From assembly GCF_014117325.1 (NCBI RefSeq), contig NZ_CP059732.1, positions 682,001 through 746,000 of the forward strand: a stretch of 64,000 nt of DNA, read 5' to 3'. The notes beneath the pieces are model-generated. The model ran no database searches. It was not told where the DNA came from and saw nothing but the letters and a program-made list of their open reading frames with translations. Positions 26,901 to 35,122 of this stretch are shown piece after piece. A program made the translations under genes and the position numbers. The DNA comes from Spirosoma foliorum (GTDB lineage: Bacteria; Bacteroidota; Bacteroidia; Cytophagales; Spirosomataceae). The first letter of the stretch is position 1, and every line of letters begins with the position of its first letter.

Positions 26901-27354
26901 AAGTAGCTGTGTTGCTACTAAATGTTCGATCTGGAAAAGCTACAAATGACAAGCTAGTTGGACCACATATTGAACGACTACGTGTATAGAACGACTGATC
27001 ATATACGGAAGCCCTTGGTTTTGAGGTACCGAGACTTACTGTCGCTGAAGAGATTTCAGTACCCTGGCTCGTGCCTGAATACGTCATTGTTACGGAATAA
27101 ACACCTGCTGTAGCAGCAGAAGCGGGTACACTTATAGCATTAGAGCCCGAACTGGTGAAGCTGTTTGGGCCCGCCCAGCGAAAACTTACTGTTGTACCAG
27201 ACGGTGGAATTGAATAAGTCGCATTGATTTGAAATGACTGTCCAGCGCAGACAGGACTGTTTGTAATCGTCAATATATAAGGTGAATACGACTGGGCGAA
27301 AAGAGAGGAAACTGCCGTTATAAAAACGGCTAATGAGTAGTAGAGTGAACGCAT
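23950..27354 (-). CDS. Large secreted Ig-like repeat protein with DUF11-type domains
   Basis: This protein of about 1134 residues starts at MRSLYYSLAVFITAVSSLFAQ, a signal peptide. The frame is open 8 codons further upstream (27378) but this Met is preferred. About eight Ig/PKD-like repeats of 80-110 residues follow, each with a CPG or CAG cysteine near its start and a core such as YRWTGPNGFVST, YQWRGPSGFTST, FRWSGPNGFTSN or YLWNGPNGFSST. After them come one divergent Ig-like domain (SDVQWSDGQMGRS) and two DUF11/CARDB-like domains, each closed by a related acidic stretch (GQDDVAWIDLR, GEDDTAQISLR). I see no LPXTG, type IX sorting domain or membrane anchor. It probably works as an adhesin or surface-structure protein. 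Confidence 0.8.
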   Translation of the reverse strand: MRSLYYSLAVFITAVSSLFAQSYSPYILTITNSPVCAGQSFQINATYSIPPSGTTVSFRWAGPNSFTSSGSNAISVPASAATAGVYSVTMTYSGTSQGTEISSATVSLGTSKPRASVYDQSFYTRSRSICGPTSLSFVAFPDRTFSSNTATYRWTGPNGFVSTEQNPVVPQGVAGLYIVEATYPNNCGVGKDTVQIYNTTLSVSANSYSTGSNPQPFNTFCPETSAELRATAYPSTGTTVTYQWRGPSGFTSTAQSFTLPSVTTAVAGTYSVTATFSGSCPGTATASQTIQTGQLAVPIGSFRLNTDGSRSSAQTVCPGSNFVVSAYSMAPSSYSATFRWSGPNGFTSNIDSPTLTNATTAMSGLYSVTATLSTGCSGTNSVNMNIGLPTIAVTSATTGSNTALSGTFCPGSSFGVSTTPSLEGLSATYLWNGPNGFSSTSQSFTMTNVTYTMTGTYSVTATLSGACTGAITASKQIQITKPLVSLYSQSTDKASYGNQYCPGTSFDMYPIFFNGPNGFPSSRSTLTYQWSGPNGFTSSAKQPTIPTASTLASGTYNLTVNVSGECSGTYSNAQGITIGKPISYISAYPLAGMSPATDTYCPGATIFLSAYNSIDSTSVASYHWKGPNGFTSSAQRLTLVNATTAMSGVYSLTTVYTGQCAGTRVSFANVIIQSATMQIGVFRSNGGGGGTPPLCLGNTYRLAPNAMAYNSNDVLTQNSYEWTLPDGSTSTSPSLSISSASAANAGLYILKTTFGGACASAITRDTASITVGITAPKIWTSNSFIASGRSTVLYADKCIGSDVQWSDGQMGRSIIVTPNQTTIYTATCLGYEGCVSPPSAPLTVRISDQPETDLSLQLSVNNRIAVIGKPITMTLTINNSSSQEAHNVQIESRLPALMAVVNAGSFQADGTVIRALVTNIPANGSVDLYCEVAPTITGVFRLAAQITGTDNPDPDSAPASGTNDGQDDVAWIDLRTTEPGSTISESPEPNPAYLPSPKVDKIVLPDELVDLSLTTLVSNAAPSLNELITVTLLVDNYNNTRLLSPEVTCLLPAGLTFVDGKGMVATGQQIVLTGGQYFPKWPQAFTFQVQATGPINEPIKARISHCDWEDIDSDPTNGFDTGEDDTAQISLRLK

Positions 27355-27436
27355 AAAAGGTGAGGAATCAATGGCCAAAATAAGCTCGAATTCCTCACCT
27401 ATCCAATGCTTGCATAGTCTATTTATTTTTACAATT

Positions 27437-29659
27437 CTATTTGTTCACCGGCGCGCTAATGGCGCCCAGATACCGACCCATCCAGTACGGTAATAAAAAT
27501 GAATCGCCAGCACTTAGTTCGCTGACAACTTTCCCCGGTCGGTCGAGCTTGAAGAGGTTGCGGTTGTGTTTAAGTTCAGGGCGTTCATCGGGAGGTAATA
27601 CTTCTTTAGTGGTTTGACCACGGAAGTTTTCGGGAACGAGTTCAATGTCTTTCCGGTGACTATTCATAATAGGCCACTCGATCATATCCAGCGGAAACTC
27701 CTTCAAATACCAGACGGTTTCGGGTAAATCGAAGGCTTTCGCGCCCGTCATGGCGTAGCAGAGATTCCAAAGACCGTCTTTTTCCGGACGTTCGGCTTGC
27801 CAGTGATCACGAATCGCTTCGCGGTATTTTTCCTTCAGTTCGGGCGTGAAAGCGTACCGGTACAAAGGCCAATACGCCAGGAAGTACATTTCGTCGTCGG
27901 AGTGATTCCAGCCTTCGGAGAGCATTTTTGCCCAGTCGTCGGAGCCTGCCGGAGCTTTCCCAATTTCACTCATTGGCCGCATCAGGTTTTCCAGATAACC
28001 GTGTTTGTTCATCAGCTCATAGGCTTTCTCTTTGTAAATGGGTTTTCTGGTGAAGTGATAGGCTGCTTGCAGAAAGGCGATAATATTGGACGAATTGATT
28101 TTTCGATCCCCAACATTTGGCGCAAAGCCATTGACATAACTCGGATTCCATTTACCCCAGAGGGTTGGCTTCCCGTCTACATCGATCAGATACCAATCGT
28201 TTTTTATAATGTTGGTCATTAACTGGTCAATCAGAGTAATGGCCCGCTTTTTCACGTCGCCATCCATCAGTTCAGCCATGAGAGTGAGCGTAAATATTTG
28301 CCCCACCGTCTGGTCGCTGCTGGTAGTTCCACGCCAGTCCCATTCTGGGTCCTTCGCATGATTCCAGCCGTTGGTCAGCCCACCGTCCCAGGCTTTCGCT
28401 TCAAATTTGTGATAGCCGCTCCGTTCAAATCCACGGGCGAAGAAGCCGCTCATGCCTGTAATGCTGAACAGTCGTTCCATAGCCGCAAACGATTCCATAC
28501 AGTTTTGTAGCGCCACTTTATCGCCAGTCACTTTGTAGCGGAACAACTGACTCACCAGATACATCGACGTCCAAAGGTTATCACTGTCGCGTTGTCCCAT
28601 TTGGGCCGTCGATAAGTCGCCCTGCTGGATTACGGTTACGTCGCAGTTAAAGCCGTAGCGAATGTGTCGTTGCCGAACCTGTTTTTCGTATTGCAGCGCT
28701 TTCTCCTGTAAAGTCATTGCCTCGAAATGAATCTCGCCCAACCCCTTGTTGGTCAGGATTAAAACGGTTTTGTCTTCACCTTCTGAAATGGCTGTTACCT
28801 GGTTGTCGGGTAGCCAACGTTCACCATAGTAATAATTAAACTTACCGTCTTTCCGCAGCATAAATGCGCCCATGGTAGAGCCAAACCAGAGGTTGCCGTG
28901 TGCCACGCGAATGGCTGTCAAGTTGGGGCAGGGGAGTTTTTTCTGAAGACCACCTACGGACTTATACGTAGTGCCATCAAGGGTTAAATAGCCATCGTTC
29001 GTTCCCAGATAAACCTTATTCTGATCGCTGTCGAAACAGGTGAGATCAGGCGATTGAAAGACGGTTGCCAATTTTTTCGTACTTACGTCAAGCAAGCTCA
29101 ACGAGTGACTGCCCAGCAGCCAGAATCGATTTTTGGCCGCTTCGTATCGAATGTCTTTCACCTGATCCTGCTCTAGCGCACCTTCCCAAATAACCGACGA
29201 TTCCGACAACAGCTTCAGACGAGTGCCGTCTGATACCAGAAACACAGCGCCTGAACCCGTACAAAACAGCCTCGCGTCGGGTAAGGTGTGCTTGTCGAAC
29301 AGCTTGCCCGCCCAGGCATTGCTGAAAATGGCTTTGTCGTCGAGATAAACGAACTGTCGGTCTTGAAGCCCTAGTCCCACCAGTTTTCGGTCAGACATGG
29401 GTCGATAGGAACGGTCAATTTCTAAAGTTCCGGGGTATTGAAAATGGCCCGAGCGAGGTCGTAACAAGCCTTTTGAGGATAAAACCTGAATCACACCATT
29501 CCGATCTGCTGCAACCTGTTGCAGTTGACTGGTACTGTCGGGGGTGTAATATTTTATGCTATAGTCCTGTAAGTAAGGCGTATCGCGGTAAGGGGTGGTT
29601 TGGGCGAGTAGGCTCTTAGGAAGCAGAATGACTAAGAAAACAGCATAGAGTGATTTCAT
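27437..29659 (-). CDS. Secreted propeller/toroid-like protein, paralog A
   Basis: This 740-residue protein has a signal peptide (about 1-19, ending KSLLAQ). The N-terminal half (about 25-320) consists of repeated beta strands with motifs such as GVIQVLSSKGLLRP, KVYLGTNDGYLTLDG and LWFGSTMGAFMLRKDGK, like the two-component-regulator propeller (Reg_prop) pattern. The C-terminal half (about 330-740) is helical with LWTSMYLVSQLFRY, SDQTVGQIF, GWNHSDDEMYFLAYWPLYRYAF and a conserved end LLPYWMGRYLGAISAP. This resembles (alpha/alpha) toroid glycosidases or lyases, but I recognise no family. It is third in a minus-strand run with two paralogs and a mini-hairpin array lies upstream. Confidence 0.7.
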   Translation of the reverse strand: MKSLYAVFLVILLPKSLLAQTTPYRDTPYLQDYSIKYYTPDSTSQLQQVAADRNGVIQVLSSKGLLRPRSGHFQYPGTLEIDRSYRPMSDRKLVGLGLQDRQFVYLDDKAIFSNAWAGKLFDKHTLPDARLFCTGSGAVFLVSDGTRLKLLSESSVIWEGALEQDQVKDIRYEAAKNRFWLLGSHSLSLLDVSTKKLATVFQSPDLTCFDSDQNKVYLGTNDGYLTLDGTTYKSVGGLQKKLPCPNLTAIRVAHGNLWFGSTMGAFMLRKDGKFNYYYGERWLPDNQVTAISEGEDKTVLILTNKGLGEIHFEAMTLQEKALQYEKQVRQRHIRYGFNCDVTVIQQGDLSTAQMGQRDSDNLWTSMYLVSQLFRYKVTGDKVALQNCMESFAAMERLFSITGMSGFFARGFERSGYHKFEAKAWDGGLTNGWNHAKDPEWDWRGTTSSDQTVGQIFTLTLMAELMDGDVKKRAITLIDQLMTNIIKNDWYLIDVDGKPTLWGKWNPSYVNGFAPNVGDRKINSSNIIAFLQAAYHFTRKPIYKEKAYELMNKHGYLENLMRPMSEIGKAPAGSDDWAKMLSEGWNHSDDEMYFLAYWPLYRYAFTPELKEKYREAIRDHWQAERPEKDGLWNLCYAMTGAKAFDLPETVWYLKEFPLDMIEWPIMNSHRKDIELVPENFRGQTTKEVLPPDERPELKHNRNLFKLDRPGKVVSELSAGDSFLLPYWMGRYLGAISAPVNK

Positions 29660-29690
29660 GAGTTAGTTCCGGTTTGTTGAGTTAGGTGGC

Positions 29691-29819
29691 GTCAGGTTCT
29701 TCAACCTGACGAGCCGTGGTGTCAGATTTTGAATCTGACATGATTAGGTTTCTCAAAACCTATGGGTACAAGCATTCGGTTTTGAGAAACCTCACAGTGT
29801 CGGGTTTAGAACCCGACAC
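29691..29819. repeat. Array of five mini-hairpins, second copy of the design
   Basis: Stems GTCAGGTT/AACCTGAC (29691-29710), GTCAGATT/AATCTGAC (29721-29739), TAGGTTT/AAACCTA (29745-29762), GGTTT/AAACC (29778-29791) and GTGTCGGGTT/AACCCGACAC (29797-29819) follow one another with 3-4 base loops. It shares GCCGTGGTGTC and the AGGTTTCTCAAAACC unit with 7959-8108. It separates paralogs A and B. Confidence 0.8.
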
Positions 29820-29839
29820 CACAGTTTAGATTACAAAAA

Positions 29840-32071
29840 TCACTTCCCGATGGGAGCACTGATGACGCCTAGATACCGGCCCATCCAGTAGGGAAGGAGC
29901 CAGATATCACCGGCGCTGTGCTCAGAGGTGCCGCTGTTGCCTTTGGAACGATCTAGGGCAAACGTGTTCCCATTATGGCGTTGGATCGGTGTTTCGTCAG
30001 GAGGGAGCACTTCTTTCGTGGTCTGATTCCGGAAGTTTGGCGCAACGAGTTCAATATCTTTTCGTTGACTGTTCATAATTGACCAGTCGATCAGGTCGAG
30101 TGGATATTCCCGTAAATACCAGGCCGCTTCGGGGAGGTCGAAGTTTTTGGTGCCAGTCAAGGCGGTGAAGATATTCCAGGCGCCCTCTTTTTCAGGGCGT
30201 TCGGCTTCCCAATGGTCAAGGATCGCCTGTTTATATTTCGCTTTTAAGGCATCATCGAACGCATAGCGATACAGGCCCCAGTAACCTACAAAGTACATTT
30301 CATCGTCGGAGTGATTCCAGCCGTCCGACATGTGTTTGCTGTGTTCATCGGCGTCTGCCGGAGCTTTACCAATAATGCTCATTGGGCGCATCAGGTTTTC
30401 CAGATAGCCGTTTTTCTGCATTAATTCGAGCGCTTTCTTTTTGTACTTTTCCTTCTTGGTGAAGTGATAGGCCGTTTGAAGCATAGCTACAATGTTGGAC
30501 GAATTGAGCTTCCGGTCGCCTACGTTGATTGGGAAATTATTCACGTATTCTGGATGCCATTTGCCCCACATCGTCGGCTTGCCATCGAAGTCGATCAGGT
30601 ACATATTGTGCGACAGAATATGGCTCATGACCGTATCGATAAGCGTGATAGATCGTCGTTGGATAGCCTTATCATCGACAAGCTCGGCCATGACCCCGAA
30701 GACGAAAATATGACCAATTATTTCATCACTACTGGTCGTTGATTTCCAGTCCCAGCCAGGTTGTGGCGAATGCTGCCAACGCTCCGAATCATGAAGTTGT
30801 TTGATGTAACCAGCTCGTTCAAAGGATCTTGCCGGAAAGCCTGGTACCGGGGTGATGGTATACAGCCGCTCCATTGCGTCCAGCGATTCGCGACAGTTTT
30901 GCAGGGCGTCTTTGTCTTTCGTGACCGCATAGCGAAAAGCCTCCCCAGCCAGATACATCGATGTCCAAAGACCATCATTGTCAGAATCAGACAGATAACC
31001 CGTGGCCAGATTGCCCTTTTCCATGCGATCCAGTGAGGCATTGAAACCATTCCGAATATGCCTTGTCCGAACCTGATCTTCGAAAAAAACAGCTTTGTCG
31101 TGGAGTGTCATCGATTTGAAACAGATTTTTCCCAGACCTTCAGTGGTTAGAATGAGCACAGAGTTTTTGGGCCCTTCAGCAATCGCCGTCACCTGATTGC
31201 CAGGTAGCCAGCGTTCGCCGTAGTAGTAATCGTATTTGCCATCGGGGCGAAGCGAAAACGCTCCTTTCGTCGTGCCGAACCATACTTTGCCATTCACGGT
31301 AGCCACTGTTGTGATTTCTGTCCAGGGTAATTTGCGATGAATAGCACCGACTTGTTTTTTGCTAATGGGATCAAATTCGATGTAGCCGTCGCTTGTTCCG
31401 ATAATTACCTTTTGAGCGGGTGTGAGTGCAAAAGACGTAAATCCCGTTCCATCGAGAACCTTGGTAAGCGTAAAGTTTGCGCCTGAAAGCGTGTATAGCG
31501 CCTTTTTGCCAAGTACCCAGAATATGTTACCTGTGGATTGAAAATGAGCGCCAATTACCTCGTCGGATGAGAGTGTTCCTTTCCAGAGAATCTTACTGTC
31601 TTTAACAACCTGTATCGCGCTTCCGTCCGAAACCAGAAACGTTAGATCGGGTTTTCCGGCAAAAATCGTTGCTTGCGGGAGTTGGTGTTCGGCATTTAGT
31701 TTTCCGGCCCAGGCATTGCTCACAACCGCTTTCTCACTTAGATAAACGAGTTGCTGATCTTGTGATCCAATCGCCTTAAGATTCAGGTCTTTGATGAATC
31801 GATAAGTCTGATCAGCTTGTAAGGTGCCCGGATGTAGAAATTCACCGTTGGCAGGATGAAGCAAGCCTTCGGATGAAAAGACCTGAATAACACCATTTCG
31901 GTCGCAGGCTACGCCAGTTAGGTTAAAACCCGATTTGTTGTAGTAATATTTTACACTGAAATCCTGCTGAAATGGTTTGTCCTGAAAGACAGTCTGCGCA
32001 CTGATTGACAGACTATTCAGGCATAGAAATGATAGTAAACAGCAGGCTAATCGTATAGAACGGATTTGCAT
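29840..32071 (-). CDS. Secreted propeller/toroid-like protein, paralog B
   Basis: This 743-residue protein has a signal peptide (about 1-25, ending SISAQ). It is closely similar to paralog A along its whole length: GVIQVFSSEGLLHP, IIGTSDGYIEFDP and VWFGTTKGAFSLRPDGK in the propeller-like half, and LWTSMYLAGEAFRYA, SDEIIGHIFVFG, LIDFDGKPTMWGKWHPEY, GWNHSDDEMYFVGYWGLYRYAF and LLPYWMGRYLGVISAP in the helical half. Conserved Asp, Trp and His in GWNHSDDEMYF would suit a catalytic or binding site. It probably arose with paralog A by tandem duplication. Function is unknown; secretion and neighbouring Sus genes suggest polymer or glycan binding and cleavage. Confidence 0.7.
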   Translation of the reverse strand: MQIRSIRLACCLLSFLCLNSLSISAQTVFQDKPFQQDFSVKYYYNKSGFNLTGVACDRNGVIQVFSSEGLLHPANGEFLHPGTLQADQTYRFIKDLNLKAIGSQDQQLVYLSEKAVVSNAWAGKLNAEHQLPQATIFAGKPDLTFLVSDGSAIQVVKDSKILWKGTLSSDEVIGAHFQSTGNIFWVLGKKALYTLSGANFTLTKVLDGTGFTSFALTPAQKVIIGTSDGYIEFDPISKKQVGAIHRKLPWTEITTVATVNGKVWFGTTKGAFSLRPDGKYDYYYGERWLPGNQVTAIAEGPKNSVLILTTEGLGKICFKSMTLHDKAVFFEDQVRTRHIRNGFNASLDRMEKGNLATGYLSDSDNDGLWTSMYLAGEAFRYAVTKDKDALQNCRESLDAMERLYTITPVPGFPARSFERAGYIKQLHDSERWQHSPQPGWDWKSTTSSDEIIGHIFVFGVMAELVDDKAIQRRSITLIDTVMSHILSHNMYLIDFDGKPTMWGKWHPEYVNNFPINVGDRKLNSSNIVAMLQTAYHFTKKEKYKKKALELMQKNGYLENLMRPMSIIGKAPADADEHSKHMSDGWNHSDDEMYFVGYWGLYRYAFDDALKAKYKQAILDHWEAERPEKEGAWNIFTALTGTKNFDLPEAAWYLREYPLDLIDWSIMNSQRKDIELVAPNFRNQTTKEVLPPDETPIQRHNGNTFALDRSKGNSGTSEHSAGDIWLLPYWMGRYLGVISAPIGK

Positions 32072-32164
32072 GATTATGAATAAGAACAGGTTGTAAATTT
32101 TGGATGTCGCGAGATTGTCTTTACTGGTTAATGTTTTGATAATCAGTGATGATGGGTGCTGTGT

Positions 32165-34522
32165 CTATTTGGTGGATTCGATCATGCCCAGGTAGCGCCC
32201 CATCCAGTAAGGGAGAAGCCAGAAAACAGGCTCGCGTTCAATATCGGGCTGACCGTTTATAGCAGACCAAGGGTTTTTATCCCAGCGAACAACGGTGCGT
32301 ATACTGGCGGGAGGTAGCTCGCTGACCTGAAGTTCATCCAGCACGGGCGTTCGCACAATGGAAATATCTTCGCGTTTGGTATGATCGACGGTCCAGTTAA
32401 TTAAGTCAAGGGGCGTATCGACTAAAAAGTCTACCGAAGGCGCTAATTCGACCTTCTTATCGCGGGAATAGCAGTATAGGAAATTGATCAGCGGATTTTT
32501 ATCGGCCTTACGCTGAACCAGCCAGTTATCTATGTGATTCTCGTAAAAAGACCGGGTTTTCGGGTCTTTTTCGCAGCGAAGCAGGATAGGGTAAATGTAT
32601 GCAGACAGCATGACGTCGAAATAGATAAACCAGGCTGGGTTTTGCTGGCTGATCTTCGCCATGTTATCCAGATAGCCTTCTTTATCAATAAGTTGTCGGT
32701 AACGCTGCTCATAAATCGGCTTGCCCGTTACATGAGCAGCGAGCTTAAGAAACGCCAGTAACTCCATTGAATTCTGGTTTCGATCCGGCACCCAATCTGG
32801 ATCATGGTTTAGCTTGTCGGGCGACCAGACTCCCCAGCGAGTATGTTTACCGTCGACGTCAGTTAAGGTAAAGCCGTTGGCAATGAGATGATCGACTATA
32901 CGCGCAATGTGGTTTCTTACAACAACCTTTTCGGCTTCGTCGGCTACAAGTTCGTAATACACATAATAGCCCATCATGTGGCCACAAAGCTCATCACTGC
33001 TGGTATCGCCTTTCCAGAGCCATTTTCCGTCTTTCGATTTTCGCCAGCGAACTTCAACAGGTTTAAAACGAGGCTCTTTGACTAGTTCGTCAGCTCGTTC
33101 GCGCGGACTGAACGTACGGTTACCATCGTCAACACGTGTCCAGGTAGCGGGTACGATGGTGCGGGCAAAAAAGCCATCGGTGCCTGTCACTTCCTGAAGC
33201 AATTTTAAAAAGTCGAACGCTTTTTTCGCCTTTGCTTTTGCATCAGGATTTTTGGTGGCCGCATAACGGAAGCACTCCATCGCCAGATAGTTAGCTGTAT
33301 ACTCGCCATCATTGTCGTCGTCGTCTGGCTCCCAGGTAGTTATGTCGCCTTGAATCGGAAGGCGACACTGCCCCGCAATCCAGGGGCTGCGGATGTGCCG
33401 CTTCATCAGAACATCGTAAAAGTAATCCTGCTTTTGCGCCAGATTCATAGACCGGTGCTTGATCGCACTTACCCCTTTGACGGTCGCAATCCAGGCATTT
33501 CCCTGCGTATCGAAAGCAATGTCGGTAACGTGATCATCCAGCAGCCATCTACGACTAAAACGCAAGGAATGGCAGCCATCTGGACGATATCGGACAATGC
33601 CTGTTTCAGTGCCTATCCACATGTCGCCATCGGGTGCTCGTTCGACACAAGTGACAAAAACGGACGGAATTCCCTGCGCTGGTTGCAAAACCTGTTTAGG
33701 TTTATCCTGTCGCAAAATTGTTATTCCTCCCAAACCTGCAACCCACAGATTATGAGCCGAATCAAACGCAATTCCTTTGGTGGATGCACTCAATAGCTGG
33801 TCGGTGTTTTGGAAAACGGTGCTGGCTTGATCGGTGACATGATAGAGTCCAACATCGGTTGTTACCCACAGGCCATCATGGCTGTCGGACAGTGCGTTTC
33901 GAATGGAGCGGGGGAGGATAAAGTTCTTTTTTTGAACGCCTTTTGCATTGATCAGCCATACGCCTAGTGGTCCCAGCGCATAAACACCTTCCTGGGCTAC
34001 GGCTACGGTTGAAATGGGTGCATCGAGACCAGCTATATGTTCCGCTAGATTGTTTTTATAGCGATACAGGCCATTCCAGGTACCAACCCATACTACTGAT
34101 TGATTGTCGACGACTACCGAAAATGCAGGCCCCTGTTTTGTAGCGGGCAACATCGGCATCCACTCATTTTGATCTGCTTTTTTTGAGAATATACCCGCAC
34201 CTGTCGCAATCCAAACTACCCCCTGGCGATCTACCGAAATGCTTCGAATATCATTCGCTTTTTCATCTTGCCCAACCGGATAGGGCTCATGATACTCCTG
34301 CTGAAAAGCGGTATCGCTATAAGTCGTTAACGATGCGTTATGTGTATCGGAATGCGTTTCTGACGAGCAGGCCCATCCCCATAAGCTTATCCCAATAATG
34401 CATAGACATTGCCTTAGTTTGTGGCTGGTTTGAAGGTATATGCCATATCTTGGAGATATGGCATATACCCTCAAACCAGCCACAAACTGTCGAGACAAAT
34501 TCTGTTGGGATCGTGAGCGCAT
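32165..34522 (-). CDS. Propeller/toroid-like lipoprotein, paralog C
   Basis: This 785-residue protein is the most diverged of the three. A lipobox GWAC is seen at about residue 52, so the mature protein is likely a lipoprotein. The propeller-like half has SISVDRQGVVWIATGAGIF, VVWVGTWNGLYRY and GDMWIGTETGIVRYRPDG. The toroid-like half keeps YTANYLAMECFRYA, SDELCGHMMGYYVYYELV, LTDVDGKHTRWGVWSPD and FWLLPYWMGRYLGMIES. The 5' end is uncertain: the only in-frame ATG (34522) lies upstream of a 35-bp inverted repeat that would then be translated as about 24 residues before the lipobox. No ATG lies between the repeat and the lipobox in this frame. Confidence 0.65.
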   Translation of the reverse strand: MRSRSQQNLSRQFVAGLRVYAISPRYGIYLQTSHKLRQCLCIIGISLWGWACSSETHSDTHNASLTTYSDTAFQQEYHEPYPVGQDEKANDIRSISVDRQGVVWIATGAGIFSKKADQNEWMPMLPATKQGPAFSVVVDNQSVVWVGTWNGLYRYKNNLAEHIAGLDAPISTVAVAQEGVYALGPLGVWLINAKGVQKKNFILPRSIRNALSDSHDGLWVTTDVGLYHVTDQASTVFQNTDQLLSASTKGIAFDSAHNLWVAGLGGITILRQDKPKQVLQPAQGIPSVFVTCVERAPDGDMWIGTETGIVRYRPDGCHSLRFSRRWLLDDHVTDIAFDTQGNAWIATVKGVSAIKHRSMNLAQKQDYFYDVLMKRHIRSPWIAGQCRLPIQGDITTWEPDDDDNDGEYTANYLAMECFRYAATKNPDAKAKAKKAFDFLKLLQEVTGTDGFFARTIVPATWTRVDDGNRTFSPRERADELVKEPRFKPVEVRWRKSKDGKWLWKGDTSSDELCGHMMGYYVYYELVADEAEKVVVRNHIARIVDHLIANGFTLTDVDGKHTRWGVWSPDKLNHDPDWVPDRNQNSMELLAFLKLAAHVTGKPIYEQRYRQLIDKEGYLDNMAKISQQNPAWFIYFDVMLSAYIYPILLRCEKDPKTRSFYENHIDNWLVQRKADKNPLINFLYCYSRDKKVELAPSVDFLVDTPLDLINWTVDHTKREDISIVRTPVLDELQVSELPPASIRTVVRWDKNPWSAINGQPDIEREPVFWLLPYWMGRYLGMIESTK
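34416..34488. repeat. Near-perfect 35-bp inverted repeat at the 5' end of paralog C
   Basis: Arms 34416-34450 and 34454-34488 match at 34 of 35 positions around a 3-base loop. The stem contains ATATGGCATATACC. It lies inside the open frame of the lipoprotein gene, before its lipobox, so it is either translated or marks a wrong start. In mRNA it would form a very stable hairpin near the start of translation. Confidence 0.85.
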
Positions 34523-35122
34523 CGTTTGTGAAGTTCTCCTGATATACTCCCATGATCGTGTATCGGACTATTTGTCACGTGGTAAATTTCCAGATCAATA
34601 GTAGCGAGGAGAACTTCTAAAGACGCCATTTAGGCTCGAGAAAAGGCACATTACCTCAATGTTAAGCGCTTCCTGAGCCTGTATAGCGACTTTTTTGTAA
34701 AAGTCTGATACTGTGTTGATCACGGCCCTATTCCATATTGGAAGATTACCCCTGAATGAAATTTAATTGATTTGCGCAAATTGAAGGCAATTTTACGCAA
34801 GATGCGAAAATAAATTGAAATAGGCCACTCTATATTTGTTGCGGCTATACAATATAGGCCAAATATTATTTTGAATAAACCGTGTTGGCTGGATGATTAA
34901 TAACTAAACTGGTGAGTTGACGAAAAATCATTCTGTTTAGTTAACGCAAAATCCTATTCTGATATTTTCTGGAATTGTTTATAAAAATTTTGCAATTAAT
35001 TCAATTTCATAGTTTTTGTTAGATCTTCTTGGTGTAAGAGCTATCGCAGATTTAACCCAAAGCTTGCTTGTGCGTTCAGTGCCTTTTCTTACCAGTATTT
35101 CCACCTTAACTACTAAATACTC
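34523..35122. other. 600-bp gene-free region between paralog C and the ECF sigma gene
   Basis: I see no convincing gene. The stretch becomes A/T-rich from about 34740. It holds a perfect 10-bp palindrome TTTGCGCAAA at 34771-34780 inside GATTTGCGCAAATTG, and a related ACGCAA/ACGCAAAA pattern nearby. It must contain the divergent promoters for the paralog set and for the sigma gene. Confidence 0.5.
34988..35018 (+). promoter_or_regulatory. Weak Bacteroidota-type promoter candidate before the sigma gene
   Basis: TTTTG (34988-34992) lies 17 bp before TAGTTTTTG (35010-35018), close to the Bacteroidota pattern TTTG / TAnnTTTG but with an extra T and short spacing. It would give a leader of about 100 bases. 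This is pattern matching only. Confidence 0.25.

Noticed and set aside
34338..34553. A 71-codon open frame on the minus strand across the 35-bp hairpin.
   Set aside because: It has no recognisable features and ends just inside the paralog C gene; kept only as evidence for an uncertain start there.
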